Numbered from the stretch's first letter, positions 1 to 9,339 are shown. The stretch is DNA of 64,000 bases from Streptomyces achromogenes (GCF_030816715.1 NZ_JAUSYH010000001.1:744001-808000), one strand, 5' to 3'. Made by a program: numbers and translations. The notes: generated from the sequence alone by a model not told the origin.

Positions 1-365
1 TCCTCGACGTGGGCGCGCAGGTCCTCGGGGCGGGCCGACGTGCCCCACTCGCCCCGGTAGTCGCGGAAGGGGCCGACCTTGGTGGCGATGAGCAGACCCT
101 CCGGGTAGGGGGAGAGGGCGCTGTTGATCAGCTCGTTGGCGGAGCGCAGTGCGGAGAAGTAGAAGGCCGCGGTGTCGATGTGGTCGACACCGAGGTCCAT
201 CGCCCTGCGCAGCACGGCGATAGAGCGTCCGCGGTCGCTCGGCGTGCCGAGGTGGAAGGCGGCACTGCCGGTCAGCCGCATCGCACCGAATCCGACGCGA
301 CGGACCGCGAGGCCGCCGATCTTCCCACTGCCCGCGGCTTCCGCGGTGATCGCTCCCATGGTCAT
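1..365 (-). CDS. Aldo/keto reductase family protein, N-terminal part (runs off the window)
   Basis: The first 121 residues read MTMGAITAEAAGSGKIGG followed by VRRVGFGAMRLTG, the first beta strand of the aldo/keto reductase barrel. DLGVDHIDTAAFY carries the catalytic Asp of the D-Y-K-H set, and the Tyr may lie in AFYFSALRSAN. The strand IATKVG follows, where the catalytic Lys normally sits. These enzymes use NADPH to reduce carbonyls in the cytoplasm. The C-terminal half lies before position 1. The start at 365 (ATG) could instead be the second in-frame ATG at 359; no strong ribosome site separates them. The substrate cannot be told. The stretch 366-564 up to the aldehyde dehydrogenase stop has no gene that I can see. 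Confidence 0.85.
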   Translation of the reverse strand, partial: MTMGAITAEAAGSGKIGGLAVRRVGFGAMRLTGSAAFHLGTPSDRGRSIAVLRRAMDLGVDHIDTAAFYFSALRSANELINSALSPYPEGLLIATKVGPFRDYRGEWGTSARPEDLRAHVE

Positions 366-564
366 CCGTGCAGTCTCGCACGCCCGGCGGACACCGGAGC
401 GGGGCCGGCCTGGACGCCGTCCGCACGACGGGGCGCGGCACCCGGCGCCGCCATGTGGCGGTGCGTCCAGGCCTGTTCGGCTCCGCTTCCGGCCGGTGCG
501 GGGGCCGGCTGGTGCGGGGCCGGTCGGCGGCCGGCGTGGGGCCTGCCGGTTCGGGGGCGGCCGC

Positions 565-1890
565 TCAGTGGAGGGGCTTCTCCAGCACGGCCTTGCGGTG
601 GCTGAACGTCTCGATGGAGTAGCGCCCGTGGTAGTTGCCCATGCCGCTCGCGCCCACCCCGCCGAACGGCAGGTCGGAGACGGTGAGATGGGCCAGCGGC
701 AGACCGTGTCCGAGGCCGCCGGAGGAGGTCTCGGCGGCGATCCGCCCGCGGGTGTCGTCGGAGTCGGTGAAGACGTACAGGGCGAGAGGCTTGTCGCGGT
801 CGTTGATGAAGCCGATCGCCTCGTCCAGGCCGTCGACGGTGACGATCGGCAGGATCGGGCCGAAGATCTCCTCCTGCATGACGGGCGACGTCGGGTCGAC
901 GTCGGCGAGCACGGTCGGCGCGAGGTACTTGTCCGCACGGTCCATGCCGCCGCCGACCACGACGCGGCCGGAGTCCAGCAGGCCGGCGAGCCGGTCGAAG
1001 TGACGTTCGTTGACGATGCGGCCGTACTCGGCGGAGGTCTGCGGGTCGGCGCCGTAGACGGTCTCCACCGCCCGCGCCAGCAGGGGCTCGAGGGCGGCGG
1101 CCGTCGCCGGGTCGGTGAGGACGTAGTCGGGGGCGACGCAGGTCTGGCCGGCGTTGAGGAACTTGCCGCGGGCCAGGCGATCGGCGACGACGGCGAGATC
1201 GGCGTCGTGGTCGACGAACGCCGGTGACTTGCCGCCGAGTTCGAGGGTGACCGGGGTGAGGTGCTCGGCGGCCGCGCGCAGCACGACGCGGCCGACTACG
1301 CCGTTGCCGGTGTAGAAGATGTGGTCGAACCGCTCGGCCAGCAGGGCGGTGGTCTCCGGGACGCCGCCCTCGACGACGGCGACCGCCTCGGTGTCGAGGT
1401 GCGCCGGCAGCAGGCGGGCGAGGGCTGCGGAAGTGGCGGGGGCGAGCTCGCTGGGCTTGACGACCACCGCGTTGCCGGCGGCGAGGGCGCCGACCAGCGG
1501 GGCGAGCAGAAGCTGGGCGGGGTAGTTCCAGGGGGCGATGACGAGGACGACGCCGAGCGGGTCGTACTGCGTCCAGGCGCGCGCGTCGGCGCCCAGATGG
1601 GCGGGGACCGGGGCCGGCTCGGGACGCAGCCACCCGTCGAGGTGCTCGAGCGTGTGGTCGATCTCCCGGACCGTGAAGTCGATCTCGGTGCGGTAGGCCT
1701 CGGTGGAGCTCTTGCCCAGGTCTGCGTGGAGGGCTGCGGCCAGCTCCGCTCCCTGGTCCGTGAGCAGCCGGCGCAGGCGGCGCAACTGGTCCGTGCGCCA
1801 CGCGACGGGCTTGGTGCGGCCGGTGCGGAAGGCGGCGCGCAGCCGGGCCACGACGTCGGCGGGCTGCTCGGGAGTGGCGGCGGTGGTCAT
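565..1890 (-). CDS. Aldehyde dehydrogenase family protein (NAD(P)-dependent)
   Basis: A 441-residue protein that oxidises an aldehyde to the acid with NAD(P). An N-terminal helical part runs to about residue 90, then the cofactor domain with VIAPWNYP (about 118) and the GNGVVGRV turn. The general base Glu is in TLELGGKSP and the catalytic Cys in [11 protein letters not shown] near residue 250. The C-terminal [11 protein letters not shown] strand is typical. The length is short for a classical ALDH (about 480-500) and fits the ALDH3-like subgroup (coniferyl/fatty aldehyde type), whose end is [16 protein letters not shown] as here. It is monocistronic, with an AT-richer promoter stretch at about 1950-1995 upstream. 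The substrate is unknown. Confidence 0.93.
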   Translation of the reverse strand: MTTAATPEQPADVVARLRAAFRTGRTKPVAWRTDQLRRLRRLLTDQGAELAAALHADLGKSSTEAYRTEIDFTVREIDHTLEHLDGWLRPEPAPVPAHLGADARAWTQYDPLGVVLVIAPWNYPAQLLLAPLVGALAAGNAVVVKPSELAPATSAALARLLPAHLDTEAVAVVEGGVPETTALLAERFDHIFYTGNGVVGRVVLRAAAEHLTPVTLELGGKSPAFVDHDADLAVVADRLARGKFLNAGQTCVAPDYVLTDPATAAALEPLLARAVETVYGADPQTSAEYGRIVNERHFDRLAGLLDSGRVVVGGGMDRADKYLAPTVLADVDPTSPVMQEEIFGPILPIVTVDGLDEAIGFINDRDKPLALYVFTDSDDTRGRIAAETSSGGLGHGLPLAHLTVSDLPFGGVGASGMGNYHGRYSIETFSHRKAVLEKPLH

Positions 1891-2346
1891 CGTGCCTCAC
1901 TGGGGTGCGCGGGCCCTGCGGCCCTGGGTCGTCGGACGAGCGGTCAGCTCGATGTATATGCCAACCATTCCGGAACCAAAATACATTCCCGCGGACGACG
2001 ACCTCGCGCACGGCGTTCCCGGCGGGCCCCGGATCGACCCGCCCCCGGCCTCGCCGACCCACCCCCTCGACCCGCCCCCGGTCTCGCCGACCCACCCCCC
2101 TCGACCCGCCCTGCCGATTCTGCCGGCCCCGCCCGCCCCGCCGACTCCGCCCGCCCTGTCCACCGCGAGCCGATCCACCCCGCCGTGCCGACCCGCCCCA
2201 CCGGCGCCGCGGCCGACCCGCCCCGCCGACCTGCCCGACGCGGCGCCCCTGCCGATCCTCCCCGCCGGTCCGTCCCGCGCGGGCCCTGCCGCGCCACCCG
2301 TCGGCCTCTGCCGAACCGGGCTGCCGGGTCGACCTGCCGCGCCGCC
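1891..2346. other. Intergenic region with probable ALDH promoter and proline-codon-like low-complexity DNA
   Basis: This is the gap between the start of the aldehyde dehydrogenase gene and the stop of the sigma factor gene. The only AT-rich stretch in it (about 1950-1995) contains the palindrome TTCCGGAA, with TGGTT repeated on the minus strand either side. It sits 60-100 bases upstream of the aldehyde dehydrogenase start and is the likely promoter. From about 2030 to 2346 the DNA is cytosine-rich and would translate as Pro/Ala/Arg repeats in several frames. I see no ribosome site and no conserved protein in it. Confidence 0.6.
2034..2115. repeat. Imperfect 33-bp tandem repeat
   Basis: The unit begins TCGACCCGCCCCCGG and recurs at 2034, 2067 and 2101 (partial). 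The two full units differ at few positions. It lies downstream of the sigma factor gene, in non-coding DNA. Confidence 0.7.
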
Positions 2347-3612
2347 TCAGCGGGCGAGCTCACGCAGCCGCCGCTCGAGGAAGGCGCGCTCCGCCGGGCT
2401 CTCGCTGAGCGCGAGGGCGCCCCGGTAGGCCTGCTCGGCCTCGGCCGTGCGGTCCAGCCGGCGCAGGAGGTCGGCGCGGACGGCGTGCCAGACGCGGTAG
2501 CCGTGGAGGTCCAGCGCGTCCACGAGGTCGAGCGCCGGACGCGGGCCCTGGGTCTCGGCCACGGCGACCGCCCGGTTCAGAGCCACGACCGGGCTCGGGG
2601 CGAGGGCCGTCAGCTGGTCGTACAGGCGCAGGATCTGCCCCCAGTCGGTGGCGGCGGCGGCCGGCGCGTCGCTGTGGACCGCCTGGACGGCGGCCTGGAT
2701 CTGGTACGGCCCTGGCCGGTCGCGGCGCAGGCAGCGGCGGACCAGCGCCTGGCCCTCGGCGATCAGTGCCCGGTCCCACCGGTCGCGGTTCTGCTCGGGC
2801 ACCGGCACCAGCGTGCCGTCGGCGTCCACACGTGCGTCCCGGCGGGACTCGACCAGCAGCATCAGCGCCAGCAGGCCGACGGCCTCCGGCTCGTCCGGCA
2901 TCAGCTCCACGAGGATCCTGCCGAACCGCACCGCCTCCGCGCACAGGCCCGCCTCGCCCTCGTATCCCTGGTTGAAGACCAGGTAGACGACGGCGAGGAC
3001 GCCTCTCAGCCGGTCGGGCAGATCCGCGTCGCGCGGTACGCGGTACGGGATGCGCGCGTCCCGGATCTTGGCCTTGGCGCGGACGAGCCTCTGGGCCATG
3101 GTCGGTTCGGGGACGAGGAAGGCACGGGCGATCTGGGCGGTGGTGAGCCCGCCGAGGAGCCGCAGGGTCAGGGCGACCTGTGCCTGTGGGGCCAGCGCGG
3201 GATGGCAGCAGGTGAAGATCAGCCGGAGCCGGTCGTCGCGCACGGGGCCCTCCTCCACGGGCGGGTCGGCGGTGTGCAGCAGGGCGGCCTCGGCCTGGCG
3301 GGCGTCCCGGGTGGACTCCCGGCGCAGCCGGTCGACGGCCCGGTTGCGGGCGGTGGTGATGATCCAGCCCGCCGGGGCTGGCGGCACGCCGCTCTCCGGC
3401 CAGCGGCGCACGGCCGTGGCGAAGGCGTCCTGTACCGCTTCCTCGGCGAGTTCGATGTCGCCCAGGAAGCGGACGAGGACGGCGACGGCCCGGCCGTACT
3501 GCGCGCGGAAGACGGCTTCGACGTCCGGGACCTCTGTGACACCTGGGACGTCCGGGATGCCTGGGCCGTCCGGGGTGTCTGAGGTGTCCGGGGCACCCGG
3601 GGTGTCCGCCAT
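2347..3612 (-). CDS. ECF sigma factor of the ECF42 type with C-terminal TPR-like extension
   Basis: A 421-residue protein that directs RNA polymerase to its own promoters. Sigma region 2 spans about 28-95 ([31 protein letters not shown], then [17 protein letters not shown]). Region 4 spans about 120-180 ([36 protein letters not shown]). The rest is a helical DUF6596/TPR-like extension with YLVFNQGY and ALNRAVA motifs, as in ECF42 factors, which lack a classical anti-sigma factor. The first 27 residues are a low-complexity PDT/PDV stretch, so a later start is possible. The YciI/DGPF gene ends 3 bases before this start, the standard ECF42 pairing, so the two are co-transcribed. The signal it answers is unknown. 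Confidence 0.92.
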   Translation of the reverse strand: MADTPGAPDTSDTPDGPGIPDVPGVTEVPDVEAVFRAQYGRAVAVLVRFLGDIELAEEAVQDAFATAVRRWPESGVPPAPAGWIITTARNRAVDRLRRESTRDARQAEAALLHTADPPVEEGPVRDDRLRLIFTCCHPALAPQAQVALTLRLLGGLTTAQIARAFLVPEPTMAQRLVRAKAKIRDARIPYRVPRDADLPDRLRGVLAVVYLVFNQGYEGEAGLCAEAVRFGRILVELMPDEPEAVGLLALMLLVESRRDARVDADGTLVPVPEQNRDRWDRALIAEGQALVRRCLRRDRPGPYQIQAAVQAVHSDAPAAAATDWGQILRLYDQLTALAPSPVVALNRAVAVAETQGPRPALDLVDALDLHGYRVWHAVRADLLRRLDRTAEAEQAYRGALALSESPAERAFLERRLRELAR

Positions 3613-3615
3613 CGA

Positions 3616-3966
3616 TCAGTGACTGTCCACGAACGGGCGGACCTCGATCGGCAGCGTGGTGGCGAGCGCGGCCTTGCGCCCCCACTCCAGGGCCTCGTCC
3701 AGGTCGGCGGCGGTGATCAGGCAGAGGCCGCCGAGGTACTCCTTGCCCTCGGCGTACGGCCCGTCCGTGATGAGCACCTCGCCGTTCTCGGGCCGCAGCA
3801 CGGTGGCCGTCTCCGGACCGTGCAGACCGCCCGCGAAGACCCAGGCCCCGGCGGCGCGCAGCTCGTCGTTGTAGGCCTGCACGCGGCTCATGATCTCGGC
3901 CAGCTCGTCGGCCGCGGGCGGCTCACCGCCGGCCGGCTGGACCACGCTGAGCAGGTAGTGCTTCAT
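3616..3966 (-). CDS. YciI/DGPF-domain protein, partner of the ECF42 sigma factor
   Basis: A 116-residue protein of the YCII-related (DGPF) family: MKHYLLSVVQP starts the first strand, ITDGPYAEGKEYLGG holds the DGP(F/Y) motif at about residue 65, and ALEWGRKAAL is the following helix. The start at 3966 is chosen over one 33 bases upstream because AAGGAGG lies just ahead of it. Genes of this family sit directly upstream of ECF42 sigma factors and are thought to be part of the signalling unit. The exact biochemical role is not established. Confidence 0.92.
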   Translation of the reverse strand: MKHYLLSVVQPAGGEPPAADELAEIMSRVQAYNDELRAAGAWVFAGGLHGPETATVLRPENGEVLITDGPYAEGKEYLGGLCLITAADLDEALEWGRKAALATTLPIEVRPFVDSH

Positions 3967-4064
3967 GACGTCCTCCTTGGCGTCGTGCCGTTGTCTCACC
4001 TCCTACACGAACGACCCTTCCCCGGATCGACACCCGCGCCGCGATCCGGGAAAGAATCTCGCCC

Positions 4065-5093
4065 ATGACCGCACCGCACCCGCTCGTCGCCCGCGCCCGC
4101 CGCCTCGCCGACGACCTGCTGGCCCCGCACGCCGAGCAGGTCGACCAGGGTGAAGTGCCGAGGAGCCATCTCACGGAGATCGGCCGCTCGGGCCTGCTCG
4201 GCCTGAACGCGCCGGAGGAGCACGGCGGCGCCGCGGCGCCGGCGTCGGTGGTGCGGGAGACGACGGAGATCCTGGCCGGGGCCTGCTGCTCGACCTGGTT
4301 CGTGCAGGCCCAGCACCACACGCCGGTGCTGACGCTGGCCGGGAGCGACAGTCCGGAGCGAGAGCGTCTGCTGCCCCTGCTGGCCACCGGCGAGCTGCTG
4401 GCCGGGGTGGCGTACGCCCAGCTGCGGGCCTATCCGCGCACACCGGTGCGGGCCACCCGGGAACGGGGCGGCTGGCGCTTCGACGGCACGGTGCCCTGGT
4501 ACACGGGCTGGGGCCTGAACGACGTCATGCTGCTGGCCGGGGTGACGGAGGCGGGCGAGGCCCTGTTCGCGTTCACCGAGGCGCGCGAACAGCCGGGCCT
4601 GCGGGCCTCGGACCCGCTGCGGCTGGCCGCCCTGACGGCCGCCCGCACGGTCTCCCTGGAGCTGGACGGTCTGTGGTTCCCGGCGGAGGCGGTCGCGCTG
4701 CGCACCCCGCACGAACGCTGGGCGGCGACCGACCGCCACAAGACGGTCAACGCCAATCCCGCGGTCTTCGGCCTCACGGAGGCGGCCCTGGCGTTGTTGG
4801 ACGAGGAGACGGCGGCCCCGCTGCGCAGCCGCCTCGACGAGACCCGACGTCAGGCCTACGCTCTCGCCGACGGCGCGGCGCCCGACGAGTGCCTCGGGGA
4901 ACGTCTGGCCCTGCGGACGCAGGCCTTCGCAGTGCTGCAGACGGCGACCACGGCGTCCGTCGTCGCGGGCGGCGGCCGCTCCATGCTGCTGACGAACCGC
5001 GCCCAACGCCTGGCACGCGAGGCCCTCTTCCTCATGGTCCAGGCCCAGACCCGGGAGTCGCGCCGGGCCCAGCTGGCCGCCCTGACGCCCTGA
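4065..5093 (+). CDS. Acyl-CoA dehydrogenase-fold protein
   Basis: A 342-residue protein. The N-terminal helical domain (LARRADD-type helix, then HLTEIGRSGLLGLNAPEEHGG) matches acyl-CoA dehydrogenases and the related flavin monooxygenases. The middle beta domain holds AYAQLR and FDGTVPWYTGWGLND, resembling the flavin-contacting strand. The C-terminal helices are shorter than in true dehydrogenases (about 380-400), and I do not see the usual catalytic Glu region. It could therefore be a DszC/HpaB-like flavin enzyme or a non-dehydrogenase relative. It is divergent from the YciI/sigma pair with a 98-bp shared promoter space. The substrate is unknown. Confidence 0.8.
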   Translation: MTAPHPLVARARRLADDLLAPHAEQVDQGEVPRSHLTEIGRSGLLGLNAPEEHGGAAAPASVVRETTEILAGACCSTWFVQAQHHTPVLTLAGSDSPERERLLPLLATGELLAGVAYAQLRAYPRTPVRATRERGGWRFDGTVPWYTGWGLNDVMLLAGVTEAGEALFAFTEAREQPGLRASDPLRLAALTAARTVSLELDGLWFPAEAVALRTPHERWAATDRHKTVNANPAVFGLTEAALALLDEETAAPLRSRLDETRRQAYALADGAAPDECLGERLALRTQAFAVLQTATTASVVAGGGRSMLLTNRAQRLAREALFLMVQAQTRESRRAQLAALTP

Positions 5094-5241
5094 CGGGCTG
5101 GCGGCCTGACGGGCTGGCGGGCCGGCGGGCCGGCGACCTTACGGGCTGACGCTGACGGCCTGAGGGCCCGTTCCCGGTCGCCGCCCCGACGGCCGGAGGG
5201 CTCCTTCGCGAAGGGCGCGGTCCGCCGCTTCGCCCGCCCGG
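5094..5241. repeat. Short GGCTGGCGG-type tandem repeats between convergent genes
   Basis: The stretch 5091-5160 repeats variants of TGACGGGCTGGCGG and GGGCCGGC directly after the stop codon. A 12-bp palindrome, CCTTCGCGAAGG, lies at 5203-5214 and may be a weak hairpin between the two convergent genes. Confidence 0.5.
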
Positions 5242-5409
5242 TCAGTCCTCGTCCGACCCCGGGACGACGACGAGGAACGCGTCCGACTTCAGATCCATGA
5301 CCACGGTCGCGGGCTCGCCCTCGGCCCGTCGGCGGGCCGCGTACTCCTCCGCGGGCCACGATCCGCGCGGTGCTCCCGCGGGGAACCTCTCCAACACCTT
5401 CGCGCGCAT
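5242..5409 (-). CDS. Small hypothetical protein
   Basis: A 55-residue protein from the ATG at 5409: MRAKVLERFPAGAPRGSW, then a charged helix AEEYAARRRAEGE and a strand pair TVVMDLKSDAFLVVV ending in acidic residues. GGAGG lies about 11 bases ahead of this ATG. A GTG at 5427 in the same frame would add six residues. The composition and strand pattern look like a real small cytoplasmic protein, but I do not recognise the family. Confidence 0.55.
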   Translation of the reverse strand: MRAKVLERFPAGAPRGSWPAEEYAARRRAEGEPATVVMDLKSDAFLVVVPGSDED

Positions 5410-5515
5410 AGCGGCAGACACCTCCACAGCGAAACGGACACCGCCGACACCGACGACTCGTGCACGGATCGGCTTCCCGCGATCCGGGCGGGCATGTCCA
5501 CACGCGCGCGAGACG

Positions 5516-6052
5516 ATCTTCCTCGACGGGCTTCCGGGGGCGGCTCAGCCTGCTCGGCCACCAGGCCCGTGCCCCGATGTCCCGGACGAGCGCGGGGACC
5601 AGCAGCGACCTGACCACGAGGGTGTCGAGGAGGACGCCTAAGGCCACGATGAAGGCGATCTGGACCAGGAAGGCCAGCGGGACGACCCCGAGCGCGGCGA
5701 AGGTCGCGGCGAGCACCACCCCCGCCGATGTGATCACCCCGCCGGTGGTGACGAGCCCGCGCAGCACGCCCTCGCGCACGCCGTGCCGCAGCGACTCCTC
5801 GCGGACCCGGGACATGAGGAAGATGTCGTAGTCGACGCAGGGCGCCACCAGGAACACGAAGCCGTACAGCGGTACGGAGGGGTCGGTTCCGCCGAAGCCG
5901 AGGAGGTGCCGGAACACCAGGGCCGAGACGCCCGGCGTGGCCGCGAAGTCGAGCGCGACGGTGGCCACGAGCAGCGCGGGCAGCAGCAGCGAGCGCAGCA
6001 GCAGCGTGAGGATGAGCAGGATGACGGACGAGCAGCAGGGGGGACGAGCCAT
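5516..6052 (-). pseudogene. Remnant of an MMPL/RND-type membrane transporter (C-terminal domain only)
   Basis: About 179 residues match the last transmembrane block of MMPL proteins: LLLRSLLLPALLVATVALDF, then VDYDIFLMSRVREE (normally VDYNIFLMSRVREE), GLVTTGGVITSAGVVLAATF and the terminal VPALVRDIGARAWWPSRL. Intact members have about 700 residues and twelve membrane helices. Here everything before the second half is missing. The 5' edge shows a likely frame slip in a C-run near 6040, where the other frame reads ARWLVP. The reading frame also continues past the normal end into the small gene at 5242. It is a decayed gene, not a functional pump. Confidence 0.8.
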
Positions 6053-6343
6053 CGGGCGCGTCGGGACGTGGCGGGCATCGCTCTCCGGATTCCGGGGACC
6101 GCGTCAGAGGCGGCCACAGATGTCTCGATGACGCACAACGTCAATCATCGAGTCAGTTCTCGCGGGTGATGGTGGACGGCACCCGTACTTCCGTCGCGGC
6201 CGGGCGTTGCGGATGCGGTGCGGGCGGACGGGCGTCCGCGCAGTCGTCTACGTAGTTCCACCGATGCGCCGGCAGGGTCGCCCGGGTGAGGATGCGAGAA
6301 ACCCGCGCACTTCCCCGGCCGGAGCGAAAGGACGTCGCACGAG
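6053..6343. other. Non-coding gap upstream of a membrane protein gene
   Basis: I see no gene here. The first 90 bases may be further decayed 5' sequence of the transporter remnant, since the frame read on the minus strand to about 6144 lacks recognisable MMPL motifs. GAAAGGA at about 6325 serves as the ribosome site of the next gene. Confidence 0.5.
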
Positions 6344-6997
6344 GTGCTCCCCTGGATCATGTTCTCGGTCATCCTCCTCGCCCCGTTCGTCGTGGGCGGA
6401 ACACTCGCCGCCCGTACCGCCCGCCGGGCGAACAGGGCGGACCGGGCTATGCGCGTCCTCGCTCAACGCCCCGGCTGGAGCCGTCTCTCGAGCGACGGGC
6501 AAGGGCCGCCCCGGACCGGCTACGCGGGTCACTTCCCCTGGTTGCTGCGCACCCACCACGGCACCGGCGTGACCGGCCCGCTCGGCGATCTCCGAGTCGG
6601 CGTCACCAGACTCTGGGAGCCGGTCGGGCGCAGGGACGTGCGGCACTGGCTCGTCGTGTCCTTCGACCTGCCCCTCGACGGGCTCTTCCTCCGGCTGGAG
6701 CGCGACTGGAGCGCGGCGGAACTCAACCTGCGCTGCGAGGGCCTTCCGTACCTGCCGATGGGCGAGGACCAGGCGGGGACGGTCGAGCGGTTCTACTCAT
6801 CCGATCTGCCCGAGCGTCTGATGAGGTTCGCCGCACCGGCGGTCTCGCTGTACAAAGACGGGGTGTGCTTCGTCTACCCGATGCCCGACGTGGTGGCCAT
6901 GGGCACCCTGCTGAAGGAACTGGCGGCACTGCTCCCCGACCTCACCGCACTCGCCCGGGCGGCGTCCGGCCCGAAGGAGCCCCAGGACACTCCCTAG
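6344..6997 (+). CDS. Hypothetical protein with N-terminal membrane anchor
   Basis: A 217-residue protein starting at GTG 6344. Residues 2-24 (LPWIMFSVILLAPFVVGGTLAA) form one transmembrane helix followed by an Arg-rich stretch, so the rest should face the cytoplasm. The soluble part contains RHWLVVSFDLPLDGLFLRLER and SAAELNLRCEGLPYLPMGEDQ, and a late strand VSLYKDGVCFVYP. I do not recognise the family; similar one-helix proteins of unknown function are common in Streptomyces. It converges with the frameshifted MarR gene, with only 57 bases between them. Confidence 0.7.
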   Translation: MLPWIMFSVILLAPFVVGGTLAARTARRANRADRAMRVLAQRPGWSRLSSDGQGPPRTGYAGHFPWLLRTHHGTGVTGPLGDLRVGVTRLWEPVGRRDVRHWLVVSFDLPLDGLFLRLERDWSAAELNLRCEGLPYLPMGEDQAGTVERFYSSDLPERLMRFAAPAVSLYKDGVCFVYPMPDVVAMGTLLKELAALLPDLTALARAASGPKEPQDTP

Positions 6998-7054
6998 CCT
7001 TCTCCCCGCAGCGGCGAGCCGTCGTCGCTGCGCGGACGGTCCCGCCCGGCCCGG

Positions 7055-7562
7055 TCAGCGCGCCTGCGGCGGCGGCCCGGTTGCGGAGAGCTCCTCGTTC
7101 AGGGCCGCGAGGAAGCGCACCGCCACCGACAGCTCGTCCGCCGTGAAGCGGGCCCGGGCGGCCTCGGTGGCCTCGGCCGGCGGACGGAAACAGGTGCGGG
7201 CCGCCGACCTGGCGTCGGAGGCGTAGTACTGGTGGGCCACCCGGCGGTCGGCGCTCTCCCGGACCCATGTGTCCGGCCCGCTCGAGCCGGTCCACGCACG
7301 CGGTGACCGCGCCCGAGGTCAGCCCCAGGAGTTCGCGCAGCCGCTTCGGCGTCATCGGCTCCTCGGAGTCCAGGATCGCCGCGAGCGCCTGGACGTCGGT
7401 GGCGTGCAGAGCGTGTTCGCCCGCGAAACCGTGCACCAGCCGGTTGATCCCGCCGTTCATCCGCCGCAACCGGACGGCGAAGGCGTGCAGGTCGGCTGGG
7501 TGCGGGAACGCCTCGGACTCCCGTGCCGCCGCCGGGCGTTCCCGGTCGTTCGCTGTGGCCAC
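7055..7562 (-). pseudogene. MarR-family transcriptional regulator, frameshifted
   Basis: Two frames together make one MarR protein. The N-terminal part (VATANDRERP to LERAGH) carries the winged-helix core DVQALAAILDSEEPMTPKRLRELLGLTSGAVTACVDRLE. The C-terminal part reads MAHQYYASDARSAARTCF and ends TADELSVAVRFLAALNEEL. Between them, at the CATGGGTCC stretch near 7262-7272, one base is missing relative to the frame that would read RVRESADRRVAHQYYA. This is a genuine frameshift or a sequencing slip in a G-run. The start is uncertain (GTG 7562, or ATG 7637). The gene is divergent from the SDR/photolyase pair, so its likely role was to control them. Confidence 0.8.
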
Positions 7563-7697
7563 GCGATCAGCGTAGTCGGCCGCGGTCGGCCGCCGTCTCA
7601 CTCGATCGTGCGCACAAACCGGCGTCCCCGCATCCATGACGGCACTCCGTGTGGAAGCGATCAACGGGGGACCGTCGACGCGGAGGACCGAGGACTC

Positions 7698-9221
7698 ATG
7701 AGCGCACAGGGCGACCGCACGGGACCGCTGAGCCTGGTGACCGGCGCGACCGGATACATCGGCGGGCGGCTGGTGCCGGAGCTGCTCGCGGCCGGACACC
7801 GGGTGCGCTGTCTGGCCCGCTCCCCCGACCGGCTGCGCGACCACACGTGGGCGGGCGAGACCCGGACCGTGCGCGGCGACGTCACGGACGCCGCGTCGGT
7901 CGCGGCGGCGATGCGGGGCGTGGACGTCGCCTATTACCTGGTCCACGCCCTGGGCACCGGCGACGACTTCGAGGAGACCGACCGCCGGGCGGCGCGGATC
8001 TTCGGTGAACAGGCCCGGGCCGCCGGCGTCCGTCGCGTCGTCTACCTCGGCGGTCTCACCCCGCCCGGCGTGCCCGAGCGGGAGCTCTCGCCGCATCTGC
8101 GCTCGCGTGCGGAGGTGGGCCGCATCCTGCTGGCCTCGGGGACGCCGACGACGGTGCTGCGGGCGGCGGTCGTCATCGGCTCCGGCTCGGCCTCCTTCGA
8201 GATGCTGCGCTATCTGACCGAGCGCCTGCCGGTGATGGTCACCCCGAGCTGGGTGCACACCCGCATCCAGCCCGTCGCGGTGCGCGACGTGCTGCGCGCG
8301 CTCGTCGGCAGCGCCGCCATGCCGGACGACGTCAGCCGGGCCTTCGACATCGGCGGCCCGGACGTGCTGACGTACCGCGAGATGATGCTCCGCTACGCCG
8401 CGGTCGCCGAGCTGCCGCGCCGCCTCATCCTGTCCGTCCCGATGCTCACCCCCGGCCTGTCCAGCCACTGGGTCGGCCTGGTGACGCCGGTGCCCGCGTC
8501 GATCGCCCGGCCGCTCACCGAGTCGCTGCGGCACGAGGTGGTCTGCCACGAGCACGACATCGCCCGGTATGTGCCCGACCCGCCGGGGCATCCAATCGGC
8601 TTCGACGAGGCGGTCAGGCTCGCGCTGCGCAAGGTCCGCGACGCGCAGGTCGCCACCCGCTGGTCGTCCGCGTCGGTGCCCGGCGCCCCCAGCGATCCGC
8701 TGCCCACCGACCCCGGCTGGGCCGGCGGCAGCCTCTACACCGACGACCGGGAACTCGCCGTCGACGCGCCGCGCGCCGTCCTGTGGCGGGTGATCGAGAG
8801 CATCGGCGGCGAGAACGGCTGGTACTCGTTCCCGCTCGCCTGGGCCGTCCGCGGCGGGCTCGACCGGCTGGTCGGCGGGGTGGGGCTGCGCCGCGGCCGC
8901 CGGGACGCCACCCGGCTGCGGGTGGGCGACTCGCTGGACTTCTGGCGGGTCGAGGAGATCGAGCCCGGACGGCTGCTGCGGCTGCGGGCGGAGATGCGGC
9001 TCCCGGGCCGGGCCTGGCTGGAGCTGTACGCGCGGACGGACCCCGAGGGCCGCACCCGGTTCCGCCAGCGCGCCCTGTTCCATCCGCACGGGCTTCTCGG
9101 CCACGCCTACTGGTGGAGCGTGGCGCCCTTCCACACGGTCGTCTTCGGCGGCATGGCCCGCAATATCGCCAAGGCCGCCGAGGCGCAGGCGCGGGCCCCG
9201 AGATCCGCGCCCGTGCGCTGA
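7698..9221 (+). CDS. NAD(P)-binding SDR-type protein with C-terminal DUF2867 domain
   Basis: A 507-residue two-domain protein. Residues 10-300 are an atypical short-chain dehydrogenase: VTGATGYIGGRLVPELLAAG is the GxxGxxG nucleotide loop, GDVTDAASVAAAMRGVDVAYYLVHAL follows and VVYLGGLTP is strand five. Residues 350-500 are the DUF2867 START-like domain (APRAVLWRVIESIGGENGWY to YWWSVAPFHTVVFGGMARNIA). The start ATG 7698 has GGAGG 13 bases ahead. Such fusions often lie beside photolyase or carotenoid genes. The substrate is unknown; a lipid or quinone-like ligand is a guess. It lies 118 bases upstream of the photolyase gene on the same strand. Confidence 0.9.
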   Translation: MSAQGDRTGPLSLVTGATGYIGGRLVPELLAAGHRVRCLARSPDRLRDHTWAGETRTVRGDVTDAASVAAAMRGVDVAYYLVHALGTGDDFEETDRRAARIFGEQARAAGVRRVVYLGGLTPPGVPERELSPHLRSRAEVGRILLASGTPTTVLRAAVVIGSGSASFEMLRYLTERLPVMVTPSWVHTRIQPVAVRDVLRALVGSAAMPDDVSRAFDIGGPDVLTYREMMLRYAAVAELPRRLILSVPMLTPGLSSHWVGLVTPVPASIARPLTESLRHEVVCHEHDIARYVPDPPGHPIGFDEAVRLALRKVRDAQVATRWSSASVPGAPSDPLPTDPGWAGGSLYTDDRELAVDAPRAVLWRVIESIGGENGWYSFPLAWAVRGGLDRLVGGVGLRRGRRDATRLRVGDSLDFWRVEEIEPGRLLRLRAEMRLPGRAWLELYARTDPEGRTRFRQRALFHPHGLLGHAYWWSVAPFHTVVFGGMARNIAKAAEAQARAPRSAPVR

Positions 9222-9339
9222 CCCTGTGTGCGCGATCCGCCGCGATCCCCCGCGAACTCCCCGCTGGACGGGTGCGTCCTCCGCGCCCCGCCGCCCGGAC
9301 CGGTTCCTCGTCCGCCCTTCGTCGTCCCGGAGCCCGATC

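Noticed and set aside
362..2095. Long minus-strand open frame of 577 codons overlapping the aldehyde dehydrogenase gene
   Set aside because: It reads as Arg/Pro/Gly-rich sequence without any fold, in a shifted frame of a gene with clear motifs. Such frames are expected in 73% GC DNA.
1261..3582. 773-codon plus-strand frame opposite the sigma factor
   Set aside because: It is an antisense shadow of the sigma factor and aldehyde dehydrogenase genes, with low-complexity translation and no ribosome site.
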